A stretch of DNA of 64,000 nt from Paraphaeosphaeria minitans (lineage: Eukaryota; Ascomycota; Dothideomycetes; Pleosporales; Didymosphaeriaceae): contig WJXW01000008.1 in assembly GCA_015832175.1 (NCBI GenBank), positions 310,001 through 374,000 of the forward strand. Direction: 5' to 3'. This document shows positions 9,768-20,420 of the stretch, piece by piece (within the stretch, counting starts at the first letter, position 1; every line of letters begins with the position of its first letter). A program made the translations under genes and the position numbers. Below the pieces are notes generated by a model, which worked only from the letters and a program-made list of their open reading frames with translations, was not told the DNA's origin and searched no databases.

Positions 9768-11233
9768 ATGGCGACCGCGCTGAAGATGCGCCATCCGCCC
9801 GCATCCACCACAGCCATAACCCCCGGGCCGCCCAAGAAAGACCTCGACAAAGGTCCGCCAGCCTCGGGCCCCGCCGATGCCCATCCCAGCGGCCATGACA
9901 AGCACGGCACCTGGACGCAGGCGTTGCGCATGCTCCTTTTCTTCGTGTATTTCAACGGAGGCTGCATCGCGTAGGTATTTTCTTGTGCTAACCCCGTCTA
10001 CTAGGGTGCTAACTCCGGGCTTCAGCATCGCCGTCTCCCAGGTCATCGGCGCCCCGCTGTATTTCTACAGCAGGGATCACTTCTACGCCTGGATGGCTAT
10101 GACGAAGCAGCAGTTTGGTGTATTGGTCACTACCATGACCCACTGGTGGGCCCCGGTCAAGATGAGAGTCAGTGGGGATGAGAGCGTGAGGGGGCAGCTA
10201 AGGCAGACGGACGACGGAAGACTCGAGACCGACTTCCCAGAGCGTCTGGTCCTGATTGCAAACCACCAGGTAAAACTTGGAACATCTTCGTCCATAGCTC
10301 GGATCGTACTAACCCGCCCAGATCTACACCGACTGGGTGTACCTCTGGTGGGTCGCCTACACCAACAAGATGCACGGCCACCTCTACATCATCCTAAAAG
10401 AGTCCATCAAGTACATCCCCGTGCTCGGCACTGGCATGATGTTCTACGGCTTCATTTTCCTGTCACGAAAGTGGGCCAAAGACAAAGAGCGCTTCCAGTA
10501 CCGCCTGCGCAAGCTCTCCTCCGCCCACCAGGGTCCCATGTCCGGCTCCTCGTATCTCGATCCCATGTGGCTCCTCATCTTCCCTGAAGGCACCAACCTC
10601 TCCGACAACGGCCGCGCTGGCTCCAAGAAGTGGGCCGACAAGAACGGCATCCCAGACCTCAAACACGCCATGCTGCCCCGCAGCACCGGCCTGCTGTTCT
10701 GTCTCCAGGAGCTCGAGAAGACGGTCGGCTACATGTACGACTGCACCGTCGCGTACGAAGGCGTGCCGTAAGCCCACTTCTTTCCCCACCCCCAAGTCCC
10801 TCTACCTTGTACCGAACTTACTCTCCACAGGCGCGGCCAATACGGTCAAGACCTCTTCACCCTACGCTCCACGTACTTCGAAGGCCGTCCTCCCAAATCG
10901 GTGAACATGCACTGGCGCCGCTTCCGCATCACGGACATCCCCACGCACTCGGAAGCAGCCTTCAGCGACTGGCTCCTCGCCCGCTGGCGCGAGAAAGACG
11001 ATCTCATTGAACACTACCTCGAGCATGGGCGGTTTCCCGCGGATAGTGGGACTTCGCCCGCAGTCAACGGGGGAGCGGCGCTCAAGGGTGCGGGATGGAT
11101 TGAGACGGAGGTCCGGTCGAAGAATCCCCTCGAGGTGTTCCAGATTCTGGTGCCGGTTGCGGCGTTCGCGCTTGTTGTTAATGTCTTGCTGATGCTGTGC
11201 AACATCGTGCTCATGGTGCTGCACGTGCGTTGA
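9768..11233 (+). CDS. Membrane lysophospholipid/1-acylglycerol-phosphate acyltransferase family protein, four exons
   Basis: This is a PlsC-family acyltransferase that moves a fatty acyl group from acyl-CoA to a lysolipid in the ER membrane. Exons: 9768-9970, 10026-10269, 10322-10767, 10831-11233; 1296 nt, 431 aa. Catalytic block I is NHQIYTD at 147-153 (NHx4D), and block III is FPEGTN at 236-241. A hydrophobic segment near 50-75 (LLFFVYFNGGCIAIAVSQVI) and another at the C-terminus (about 400-430) anchor it. The layout with a C-terminal membrane segment resembles fungal homologues of yeast Cst26/Muq1-like and animal AGPAT3/4/5-type enzymes. The substrate (lysoPA versus lyso-PI/PS) cannot be read from the sequence. 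All introns are canonical, with CTAAC-type branch points. Confidence 0.87.
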
Positions 11234-11753
11234 GCTCCGGGCGAAGGGAAACACGAATAGATGATAATGACTCTTTGGGATTGGATGGCATGTCTTCGCA
11301 TTGCTGGCGTTTCTATTCTCTCTGCGCTCGTGGGGCACTTTCGTCTGTCCTAGAATACGGCTATATACCCCTTGCACGACTCCACAATACACTTTCTTCG
11401 TTGTTGTTGTTCTTCTTCCTGCAGGAACATGTACCTGGCAGCACGCGTGGATGGTGCCCGTGGGTCCGAATCGGAGCTCAACAGGAGTACCTAGGCAGCA
11501 AGGGCTGACGAGATCCCTGGGGTTCGTCCCGCGCCGCTGTGCCCCCGTGATCCCGTGATCCCGTGATCCCCAACCTGTCGACGTGCAATGGGGACGATTA
11601 CGACAGATATCGCCGTGTTAGTACGATAAGCAACGGGTCCCGGGGTTCTGTGTGCTCGTCCTGGGGGGCATATATACATACTCAGGGCTACACCTCTGGA
11701 CGAGCTGGCATCGAAAAGCGTTCCAATCTACGTTGCAGACAAGAACGTATGCC

Positions 11754-11831
11754 CCCGCACCAAGGTGTCCGGACGTGCAGTAATGCCCGCCATGATGTAT
11801 GACGCCATTGTACTCGGATGAAAGGAAAAGA
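11754..11831. repeat. Dispersed direct repeat, copy 1
   Basis: This block starts CCGCACCAAGGTG and contains the core AATGCCCGCCATGATGTATG. It matches copy 2 at 12173-12246 except for a 4-nt indel and about three substitutions. Confidence 0.85.
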
Positions 11832-12172
11832 TCTGGTGACTGGCAGGAGCGACCGGGCTAGCTCGCCTGCATTGGCCATCTACATACATTGCAGCCCTGC
11901 CGTACGAGTCCATCACATCTACACCTCACTTTGTTTTGATTTCACGACCGATAGAGTTCAGCTGCGACTGCACCGCCAACGACACTCTGTCTTGCCCTTG
12001 CGAAGACCTGCCGAAGTCAAACGTTGCTCTGTAAAGCAGGGCGACCCACCAGCAGCTGCTCTTCAACGCCTTCCATCCCCCTTCTCAGCTCTTTGGATGT
12101 ACCTACCTACTGACAGGCTTTATTGACCCACATGCCTGAGTCAACGTTCGGACGGATATTCAAAGCTCAACA

Positions 12173-12246
12173 CCCGCACCAAGGTGGACGTACAGTAATG
12201 CCCGCCATGATGTATGACGCCATTGTGCTCGGATGAAAAGAAAAGA
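12173..12246. repeat. Dispersed direct repeat, copy 2
   Basis: This is the second copy of the block at 11754-11831, in the same orientation and about 420 bp downstream. It lacks 4 nt after AAGGTG. Flanking sequences do not match, so the duplication is limited to about 75 bp. Confidence 0.85.
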
Positions 12247-12899
12247 ATAACCACACAAGGATTCGCTCGCGGCTTTTCCTCTTCGGGCGGGCGCGACAAG
12301 GGAGCCGGTGAAGGGGATTACTCATTCGAGCTTGGCATGTCGGCGATCACTAACGGAGCTTAGATGCGTTCTCCCCGCTTGACTCGAGCAACATCAGGAC
12401 TTCAAGGTTTCGTCACTTTCGTGCAGCTTTCTTAGGCAAGGCACAGCAACGCTAAACATCTAAGACCTATGGCCGACATGCCGGACGCGGACGCGGACGC
12501 GGGAAGTTTCAGCTAACTAGCTAATAACGACGGTTTGCTTGACATGTCTGCTCGTGGAAAGAGACTGAGGGAGCATTACTAACGCCAAGCGCCCGTGGAA
12601 GCTGCTTTGTGAGCGCGCTGCTTACCTACAGCGCATGTACGTGCAGGACTGGACGAACATGGAGATAGCAACGAACTATGGATGGAGTTTGTGCACGCGT
12701 GGGACAGATAAAGACTACGTCGCGGTGTCTCATCGTTACATCAATACACTCAGTTCGAACATTGTCTTGGAAACGTGACCGGGCTTCGGATCACACCCTC
12801 TCAACAACTATCCTCCTTTAGCACAGCACTGTCATCTTCGATCTACAAAAACGTACATTGCCTGGAGAAAACTCACGACAATCCCCGAGAGATACGGCT

Positions 12900-14864
12900 A
12901 TGCAGGCCCTCATAAGAGACGCGCCTATTGGCCAGGCGATTCGGTTCTTCAACCCTCGCCTGCTTCCATACCCTGAGGAGCGCCATGACTTTGAGCTTCC
13001 TGTAAGTCGCCTGGCAGCCTTGCCGTAGTCATCCATGCTGACACTGATTAGACCGCCTATGTCCATATGCGACATGGCAAGAAACTCGCACTCCTCAACT
13101 CCACAAGCACATCTCCGGACCCCCCCTCAGACGAAGGTCTCCCCGTCGAAGAGGTCTGCCCGGAAACCGAGGACGACACCGAGGAGAGGAATTCCTCAGC
13201 CAATGATTCAGACTCAACCTCTTATCTAGAGAAGTTCCGGACCGCAGGCACAACACACACCACGCAACCCCACATATCCCGCGTAGGCACCCGGGAAGCG
13301 CTCTCCAAAGCGCACACCCGCGCCGACCTCGAGCAGCAATTCTCGCTCGCAACGTTAGAAAAAGGGCCTTCCCGGCCCATCGAGCCAGAAGTCCGCGGTG
13401 ATGGCACCATCCTCGTGGACTGGTACACGACCGACGACCCGGAGAACCCGCAAAACTGGGGCTTCAGGAAGAAACTCGTCGTCCTGACGCAGATCCTCAT
13501 CTACACCATGGCCGTCTACATGGGGAGTGCGATATACTCGCCCTCCATCCCGGGCGTCATGAAGCAGTTTGGCGTGGATCTGCAGCTCGCCTCGTTGGGG
13601 CTGTCGATGTATGTGCTTGCGTATGGGATTGGGCCGTTGCTGTTCTCGCCGCTGAGTGAGATCCCGGTCATTGGGCGGAATCCCCCGTACATCATCTCGT
13701 ACGCCATCTTCGTTATTCTGCTCGTGCCTTCGTCGCTGGTCAACAGCTTCCCGGGCCTCATCGTACTGCGCTTCTTCCAGGGCTTCTTTGGTAGTCCTTG
13801 TCTCGCGACAGGCGGCGCAACGCTGCAGGACCTCTACAGCATCATCAAGCTGCCGTACGTCCTCAGCCTCTGGGCCTTCGCTGCAACTTGCGGGCCCGCT
13901 CTAGGTAAGCACCACGACTAGATACACGCAGTCTCGACTCACACTGACTTCCGCCCCAGGCCCCATAATCTCGGGCTTCTCCGTCGCGGCGAAGAACTGG
14001 CACTGGTCGCAGTGGGAAATGCTCTGGCTCAACGGCCCCGTTTTCCTCAGCCTCTTCTTCTTCCTCCCCGAGACCTCGAGCGCGACCATCCTCCTCCGCC
14101 GCGCCGCCCGCCTGCGCGCCCTCACCGGCGACGCACGCCTAAAGTCCCAGTCCGAAATCGACCAGGCGAGCCTGACCCCGCGCGAAATAGCCGTCGAAGC
14201 CCTCTGGCGCCCCTTCCAGCTTGTCCTGCTCGACCCCAGCATCGCCTTCACCGCCGTCTATACCGCCCTCGTCTACGCCATCTTCTACTCCTTCTTCGAG
14301 GCGTTCCCCCTCGTGTACGAGACGCTGTACCACTTCAACGCGGGCGAGATGGGCCTCACATTCCTCGCCGTGACCGCCGGCGTCGTCGTCGCCATCGCCG
14401 CCTACTGGGCGTACGTCTTTCGCGTCGTCGAGCCCGAGATCCGCCGCAGCGGACTCGGCGCGCCGGAGCGCCGCCTCATCCCCGCCCTCGTCGTGACGTG
14501 GCTGGTCCCCGCGGGCCTGCTGCTCTTCGCGTGGTCGAGCCGCGCCGACATCCACTGGGTCGTGTCCTGCGTCGGCGTCGCGCTGGCTACCGTCGGCATC
14601 TTCCTCATCATTCAGTGCGTGTTTCTGTACCTGCCGCTCGTGTATCCCCGGTACGCTGCTAGTCTCTTCGCCGGCAACGATTTCATGCGGAGCGCGCTCG
14701 CCACCGGCGCGATTCACTTCAGCAGCCCCATGTTTAGGAATCTGGGCATCGGAAGGGGGATCAGTCTGCTTGCAGGGCTGACGGTGGGGTGTTCGGTGGG
14801 AGTCTATTTGCTGTTCTTCTTCGGACACAAGTTGCGCGCGCGGAGTCGGTTTGCGGCGCAGTAG
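12900..14864 (+). CDS. DHA1-family MFS multidrug/polyamine transporter, three exons
   Basis: This is a 12-helix proton antiporter of the major facilitator superfamily, DHA1 branch (Flu1/Tpo/Caf5 type), expected at the plasma membrane exporting drugs, polyamines or secondary metabolites. Exons: 12900-13001, 13052-13904, 13960-14864; 1860 nt, 619 aa. The N-terminus MQALIRDAPIGQ with the downstream YPEERHDFELP is the typical start of this subgroup. A ~170-residue cytosolic region with DWYTTDDPENPQNW precedes TM1 (about 173-195). The loop after TM2 reads FSPLSEIPVIGRNPPY (about 232-247), the DHA1 form of motif A, and RFFQGFFGSPCLATGGA follows in the TM4 region. It ends HKLRARSRFAAQ. No biosynthetic cluster is visible beside it, so the substrate is unknown. 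Confidence 0.9.
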
Positions 14865-15487
14865 GCCGTCGTCGTTGTGGAGATTCGAGGGCGTGCTGTG
14901 TACGATGGAGGGCTTTGCGTCGGTGCTATACCTAGTAGAAAGGAGGCAAGCGTGTCACGATAGGAGGGAGGGATTAGCATTTCACGGCGGAGACGGGTAT
15001 CACTGCCACGCGAGCGAGCGAGCGAGAGCGTTGGGGCGTCTGGCTTTTGGCGCACCCTTTGCATTTTCATAGTAATCATGATGAGTTACGAACAGGAAAA
15101 ACTTTTATTCAACTGCTTGTACCGTGTGCTTTTTGCGAAACACAGCTCGGCCAAGTATTTCGTACGCATCCCAGCCTCCAGTACTCCTGGGTTCACTCGG
15201 ATCCGGAATCTTCATTACCAACGTGTCTCCAATAGGTACTGCGTCAGCATATGTTGATGGCTTGTCGTGTGCATGGCCGACTTACCGAGCAAAAACCGTC
15301 CCACTTCCCCTGCAGCAAGGGCCGCGGAACTCCTCTCAAGTGCACGCCGGCTTTGGCATCGGGAAGAGGAAGAAGCAAAACAAAAGTGTGTAGGAAGTGC
15401 TGGGGAGAACGAAGATGCTCCTTACCCCGAGCAGAACCGTGTACCGCGTTTTGAAGGCGGCTGATATGGCGCGGTCAAGTCCATGCG
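14865..15487. other. Convergent 3' intergenic region (MFS / F-box)
   Basis: This region contains a short GCGA/GAGC run at about 15009-15027 and otherwise nothing gene-like. The flanking genes converge on it. Confidence 0.45.
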
Positions 15488-17062
15488 TCAATCGACAGGC
15501 AGCGCCTCGTTGATGCAGGTGACATTCCGCAAGGTCTCCCGGAAATTCAGCTGGGCATAGCCGTCGTTGAGCTCCGTAGACACCGCATGGTACCCATCGA
15601 CACGCCAGTGGTTATGCATCGACCAGCGCACGAACAAGAACGTATCGCCAGCGTCTGGAGTGCATCTGGAATCATGCAGTAAGTCCAAATTTTCCAAATG
15701 GGGCGGGAAGCGACTGCCCACGTACAAGGGAGTCTTCGCACGGAAAGTCATGTGGTCGAGATGGATGCGGCGAAGGGTTGCCTTGTGCTTCTCGAGAAAA
15801 CGTGTGAAGACTGGGGTTTCGCACTCGGCGCCGATCAGCATGAATGCTTTCAGTCGAGGGAAGGTTATGGACCGATCCTCCATGGACTGCACAAAGTTGA
15901 GATCGACGGTGCGCTTCGACTGCGCGCCATTGTCAATCAGACTGAGGCTGATCAATCCCGTCGTACGCTCCAAGAGCTGAAGCAGCCACTCAATGTCGCG
16001 TTGCTCGACTGGGTCGTCGTCGTATCTCCGATCCACGTAGCAAAACGTTGAGATGCGTAAGGCTTTCAAATTGGATAGTGTGTCCTTCATTTCAGCAAGC
16101 ATACTCAGGGAGAAAGACCTCGCCGGCGTAGCAGAGAGGGACAATCGGCTGCAGTGAGTCCATTTAGTGAACCTCAGGTTGTGTGGTACGCCCCTGAACT
16201 CGAGTATTCCGTTAAACTTGATGCCACTGCGGTAAATCGCGCCCAGTACAGCTCCAACGCTGTGAGCACTCGTCTTCTTCATCTCCCGTTCAACTTCGAA
16301 CCTGGATTCGTAGGTGTCCTGCTTCAAAGGAATCCAGGATAGCATTGATGCTGTAAATGGCATATCTCCGATGTTGCTGATGATGTTGCCTCTACCCCAG
16401 GGATTGTCTACACCGTGGATATCGACCGTGTGAATTTCTTCAAGGGCCGGTAGACGACGCAGCGCTTCAGCGAGCATGTCCACGTCATGACCGCTTCGCC
16501 TCAGATGGTTCTGGTCGTCCTGGTAGTGGCCGTAGGCGCGGCGCCTTTCCCGTCGAATGGCCTTACGATACCTCCTCACTTGCCTGATCCTAGCCCCCAT
16601 TGAGTCGTCTTCTCCATCCGCCACATCCACGATTGCTGCCATCGCCTCGTCGGATGTGTCCCAATCTTTTGAAAGATGCTCCATCCCCTGCTGGGGAAAG
16701 GACACCAAGACCAATCTGAGAACCTTGATTTCAGGGCTTATGTTCGGATCCTTGGAGAACTGAACCAGTCTCTTGAGGCCGTCTCCTGTGAAGGTGAAAG
16801 CAGATTGTCGAAAGTGGTGGGCAAAGAAGCCTAGGGTGTGAGGACAGGTTCTGTTTGTCGTGCATTTGCAAAACCAGATAATCATGCTCAACTTACTCTT
16901 GTAGCTCTTCGCGTGGAGATTTTTGGAAGTCATCTTGAAGTTGTGAAGACTCCTCCTGTCGAGACGCTCGCAGATAGACGCAATGATCTCCGTAGGCAAC
17001 TTGCTGATGGAGTCGACGCCAGGCAGGGAAAGCGCCGCCACCGGCGGCTCCGCCTGCTCCAT
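15488..17062 (-). CDS. F-box domain protein
   Basis: F-box proteins link SCF ubiquitin ligases to their targets; this one has no recognisable C-terminal repeat that would name a substrate. It is a single exon of 524 aa starting at ATG 17062 (MEQAEPPVAAL). The F-box is residues about 18-55: ISKLPTEIIASICERLDRRS followed by LHNFKMTSKNLH. The rest has scattered leucine-spaced segments (LKALRIS, LISLSLIDNG, LENLDLLHDS) hinting at a degenerate leucine-rich fold, as in many fungal F-box proteins of this size. A basic stretch RRYRKAIRRERRRAYGHY lies around 165-185. The product is probably fungal-specific. It is convergent with the MFS gene and faces a 2.4-kb gap upstream. Confidence 0.8.
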   Translation of the reverse strand: MEQAEPPVAALSLPGVDSISKLPTEIIASICERLDRRSLHNFKMTSKNLHAKSYKSKLSMIIWFCKCTTNRTCPHTLGFFAHHFRQSAFTFTGDGLKRLVQFSKDPNISPEIKVLRLVLVSFPQQGMEHLSKDWDTSDEAMAAIVDVADGEDDSMGARIRQVRRYRKAIRRERRRAYGHYQDDQNHLRRSGHDVDMLAEALRRLPALEEIHTVDIHGVDNPWGRGNIISNIGDMPFTASMLSWIPLKQDTYESRFEVEREMKKTSAHSVGAVLGAIYRSGIKFNGILEFRGVPHNLRFTKWTHCSRLSLSATPARSFSLSMLAEMKDTLSNLKALRISTFCYVDRRYDDDPVEQRDIEWLLQLLERTTGLISLSLIDNGAQSKRTVDLNFVQSMEDRSITFPRLKAFMLIGAECETPVFTRFLEKHKATLRRIHLDHMTFRAKTPLYVGSRFPPHLENLDLLHDSRCTPDAGDTFLFVRWSMHNHWRVDGYHAVSTELNDGYAQLNFRETLRNVTCINEALPVD

Positions 17063-19431
17063 GGTCTGCTGCTTCCTGCCCAAATACTCTCAATCATAGT
17101 CAATATGGTGTCCCTGAATTCGTGTTCCTCGAAACAGTTTGCTTACTCCAGCTGTAGATACGACAGTAACCAAAACAAGAAATGCGGGTTCGCAGGCGAG
17201 AGTCAAAATGTGTATGTTGTAGAGTTTGAGGGCAGGCGCAGGGCAGACGAGCTGTTTACCCTACGCTCGGGCCACCGCTAGCGGGGAGGTGCGAGTTGAG
17301 GAAGGTGCAAACGAAAGGATAGGCCCCACTTTGAACGAGACGGTTAGGAGACGACCTCCCTTCCACAACTGACATCTCGAACTCAGTATTGTGGTGACCA
17401 TATGCCTTCCGCGGTACATCTAGATTCGGCGAACGCTTCATGGCCGTCAATCACCACGAGCGGAGGTATAGGTAGTGGGTGCGGAAGCAGAGCTTTCCGC
17501 ACTTCGTCCTCGACAACGACAGTGGCATCTCAAAAAGAGACTAGACATTGGGGTGTCCTGATACGAAGATTGCTATCTTCACTCAAGGTCCTGTCGGGAA
17601 CTGTTATCATTTTGGAATGGAATGGCATGAGCGAAGCTCACCTTACAAGGTTTATAGGTAGTCGTTGAGTGAACATGAGGATTCTATTTCCCAAAGCCAC
17701 AAGATAGGATTTCCAATGCTATTTCTCTACAACCTGCAAATCTATCCAACTCCCATCCTTGATATATTCTCAACAGTGCTAGAAGATCTCTGACGGTTCC
17801 CAAAGGCGATCATACCAACAAAGCCATAGATCAGTAGTGTTCAAGCACCCACAACTGTTCAGCTCGGCTCATGAGCCTTCTGCCTGGGCTTGTCTGGCCT
17901 AAAAAGTCACTTCAACATTCAGGAAAGAGCCATTATGCGTTACCCATCGACAGAGCAATACTGGCCCGCGGTGAATTTGAAATGATTTTGAAGTACATAT
18001 GAGACGACATTTGCCAGTCTTCAGGTTTTGGGATGGTGTTTTTCAAAAATTGATTTCTTTGCACGCCGAAGTTTGTGCATTCTCACAATCAAGACAACCA
18101 GCACTTGTCCACTCTCTTGATGCGACAAAGCCCTATATAGAACACGATGCATGCTTTCAGAGACCGTTAGGGGGGCTTTAACACTTTTCCCAGCCTGGGA
18201 TAATGGTAGGCACGTAATATTACATGCCATAATTTGCACGAATGAGCAGTGTACCGTTTGTGAGTAAAGGAGCATTCTACTAATCCGTCAGCACCCGTAT
18301 CGTGATTCACTATCGATCGCGTATCGCCGACCGCTCTGCTTATGGAGGTTTATGCTGATCCAACTTTTGTGCGACGGCTGAAGTGACGACAGGGGTTCTT
18401 CAGCCTCAGAGCTGAAAGCCACAACGGCATCGTATGATCAGAACAGGGATCTTGTTTCCCCATGGAGAAGCTAAAAAACTTTCAAGACTGGAGGCCGCAT
18501 TGGTTATGGTGGCACAATTCAGGGCATCAGAGAGGAATCTTGTCCGGGGATGCTCAGGGAGATGGTTGAAATCCGCAAGACCTACCAACTGAGAGCACCC
18601 ACCGTTCGCAGCTCATCAAATCATGTGCGTTAGTGCGGAGCTGCTACGTGGAACAGGAAGTACTGCAGTCATGGCGAAGTACTCCCAGGCGGCAGGCGGT
18701 GTATGCCAACAGCAGGAACCGCAGCCAAGGTACCTGAGTATTGCACCGCTCCATCTGCAGCACCGAGTAGTGCACAACTCGGCTGCGATTTTGACAGGAA
18801 GTTGATGTTTTCAGGTATTATGGCTGTGTAAACCGTTCGAAGTCGGCGACGTGAGAACCAAACGAATCCAACAAGTGGACGCGGGTTAGACATGGGGAAA
18901 GTAGGTATACAGCGACTAGACAGAAAACTCAATTTATCTAAAGCAACGCGGGAATGTCTCTTAGCAATTACATCATACTTTCAGATATTCGAATACACAA
19001 CAGCGTTTGCATCACGTACCATCATGACTCGACCAGTTTGCGTCGCTCTCGTCGCTTTCCTCTCCGCGTATACCTCCTCGTCGTCAGGCTTCTGCCTCCT
19101 TATTTTTATTGGTGTTGGTTACTCAATCATACACATTCGAACTGTAATTAGTCCGATCTACATTGTCATGCTGTACCCAGTCGTGATCAAGTTGAGCATC
19201 GGATTATATACAATAGTCGCCATTGATCACACGTGCGCAGATTACAGCGCCAAAACTCCTTTTGTAAATCTAATACGTAAACTGTAGAGCTATAGAATTG
19301 GTCATGAGCGCAGCCTAACAATGCCACACTAGACAGTCTAGGTCTCTAGTTTAGATGGACCAATCCGACATACAACGAGCTGGTGCCATTGGGCTTTATC
19401 TCGAAGCGTAACGGACTGACGTTGAATTGAC
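17063..19431. other. 2.4-kb gene-poor region
   Basis: Only short open frames occur here. The longest, plus strand 18892-19287, starts at an ATG and encodes a hydrophobic 131-residue frame with no family I recognise, so I do not call it a gene. The first few hundred bases must contain the F-box gene promoter. Composition is more AT-rich from about 17640 on. Confidence 0.4.
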
Positions 19432-20420
19432 TCAAGGCCCCTTCGTCGATCTCTGCAATGGTATCACCCCGACCCAGTGGAGAGAGATGCACGCCTTGAG
19501 AGCGGCCACGAACCAAAGACAAGGCCCGACTTGACCTGTGGCCTTCGATATCCAGCCACCAACGATTGCACCCAGCAAGGTAAGTACAAAGCCAAGGAAC
19601 CTTCGATTGCGCTTGCCGTTCTTTGTCAAGCCGGCGAAGAGCAACTCATCACTCACCAGGTCGCACACCAGACTTGTGATGACCACGGTGGGCACCTCAC
19701 TCACCCCCAGGCCACGGCTATTGACGATCTGACCTGCAGCTTGGAAGCTAAGCACTGCCACCACCGCCAACTCCGTGAAGTTGACATCCTGGGGGTCTCG
19801 AGTCGATGGGTAGTTCCCATCGATGGTACCGGTCTGGATGATGATGGCGGCAATGACGACGCAGACAGTCTGCAAGATGAAGGAGAATAAAACAGTGCGA
19901 CGCAGCCGAGCGCCGCCGATGAGCTTGTGCAGTCTCGCGAAAGTGACGCATCCGATTGCGAAACATCCAATCGAGCAGAGGGATCGAGCCCAACCAAACG
20001 GTCTGTTGTTCTGACCTGAAGTGCCAAGTGCGACGAATATGGTGTTTCCTGATAAAGGCGTTAGTCTCGAAAGAAGTTCTCATAGTTTGGGGGATGCGAT
20101 AGAACGAACCGGTTTGCATCGAGACGAAGGTACCATATGCTGAAGTTGGATTGTTAGCGTCTTCTCAGTTCCAGTACATGGTACATCTTCTTACCGTTGT
20201 AAACAGTTCCATCGGTCAGTCCCGTTGCGAAGCAGCATGCCAGGACTGGTACATACCCAGCTTTGGTTTCCATCGTTTCCGAGAGATGCGCAGCGAAGCG
20301 TTCCCGCAGACTATGGCCAATGGGTCGTTCAGGATCAGAAATTGGTTGGAGTTCCAACTTCTCTGCTGTCATAGCTCCAGAACCAGAGCCCTGAGTGGAG
20401 GGTGTGAGATTCTCTTGCAT
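19432..20420 (-). CDS. DUF1275 (YoaK-like) membrane protein, three exons
   Basis: This is a DUF1275 family integral membrane protein of unknown transport role. Exons (minus strand): 20420-20195, 20139-20110, 20048-19432; 873 nt, 290 aa. The middle exon is only 30 nt. The introns (20140-20194 and 20049-20109) have GTAAG and GTTCG donors and CTAAC branch points. Family signatures seen: VLACCFATGLTDGTVYNAYG at about 57-76, then FVSMQTGNTIFVALG, PFGWARSLCSIGCFAIGC, a FTELAVVAVLSFQAAGQ segment, and GVSEVPTVVITSLVCDLVSD, which matches the conserved E(I/V)PT motif. About six hydrophobic helices are expected. The N-terminal ~45 residues are soluble. The nearest neighbours offer no functional hint. 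Confidence 0.87.

Larger units (their letters stand above)
11234..12899. other. 1.7-kb intergenic region with a duplicated block
   Basis: This region separates two plus-strand genes. It holds a triple CCCGTGAT repeat (about 11544-11568), two ~75-bp near-identical blocks (11754-11831 and 12173-12246) and three GGACGC units near 12483-12500. I see no supported gene; the last part must be the MFS promoter. Confidence 0.5.

Noticed and set aside
14139..14828. 229-codon minus-strand frame opposite the MFS gene
   Set aside because: Antisense shadow of a transporter exon that is clearly coding on the plus strand.
18892..19287. 131-codon hydrophobic plus-strand frame
   Set aside because: It has an ATG but no recognisable family, promoter or intron signal; hydrophobicity follows from AT-rich sequence.
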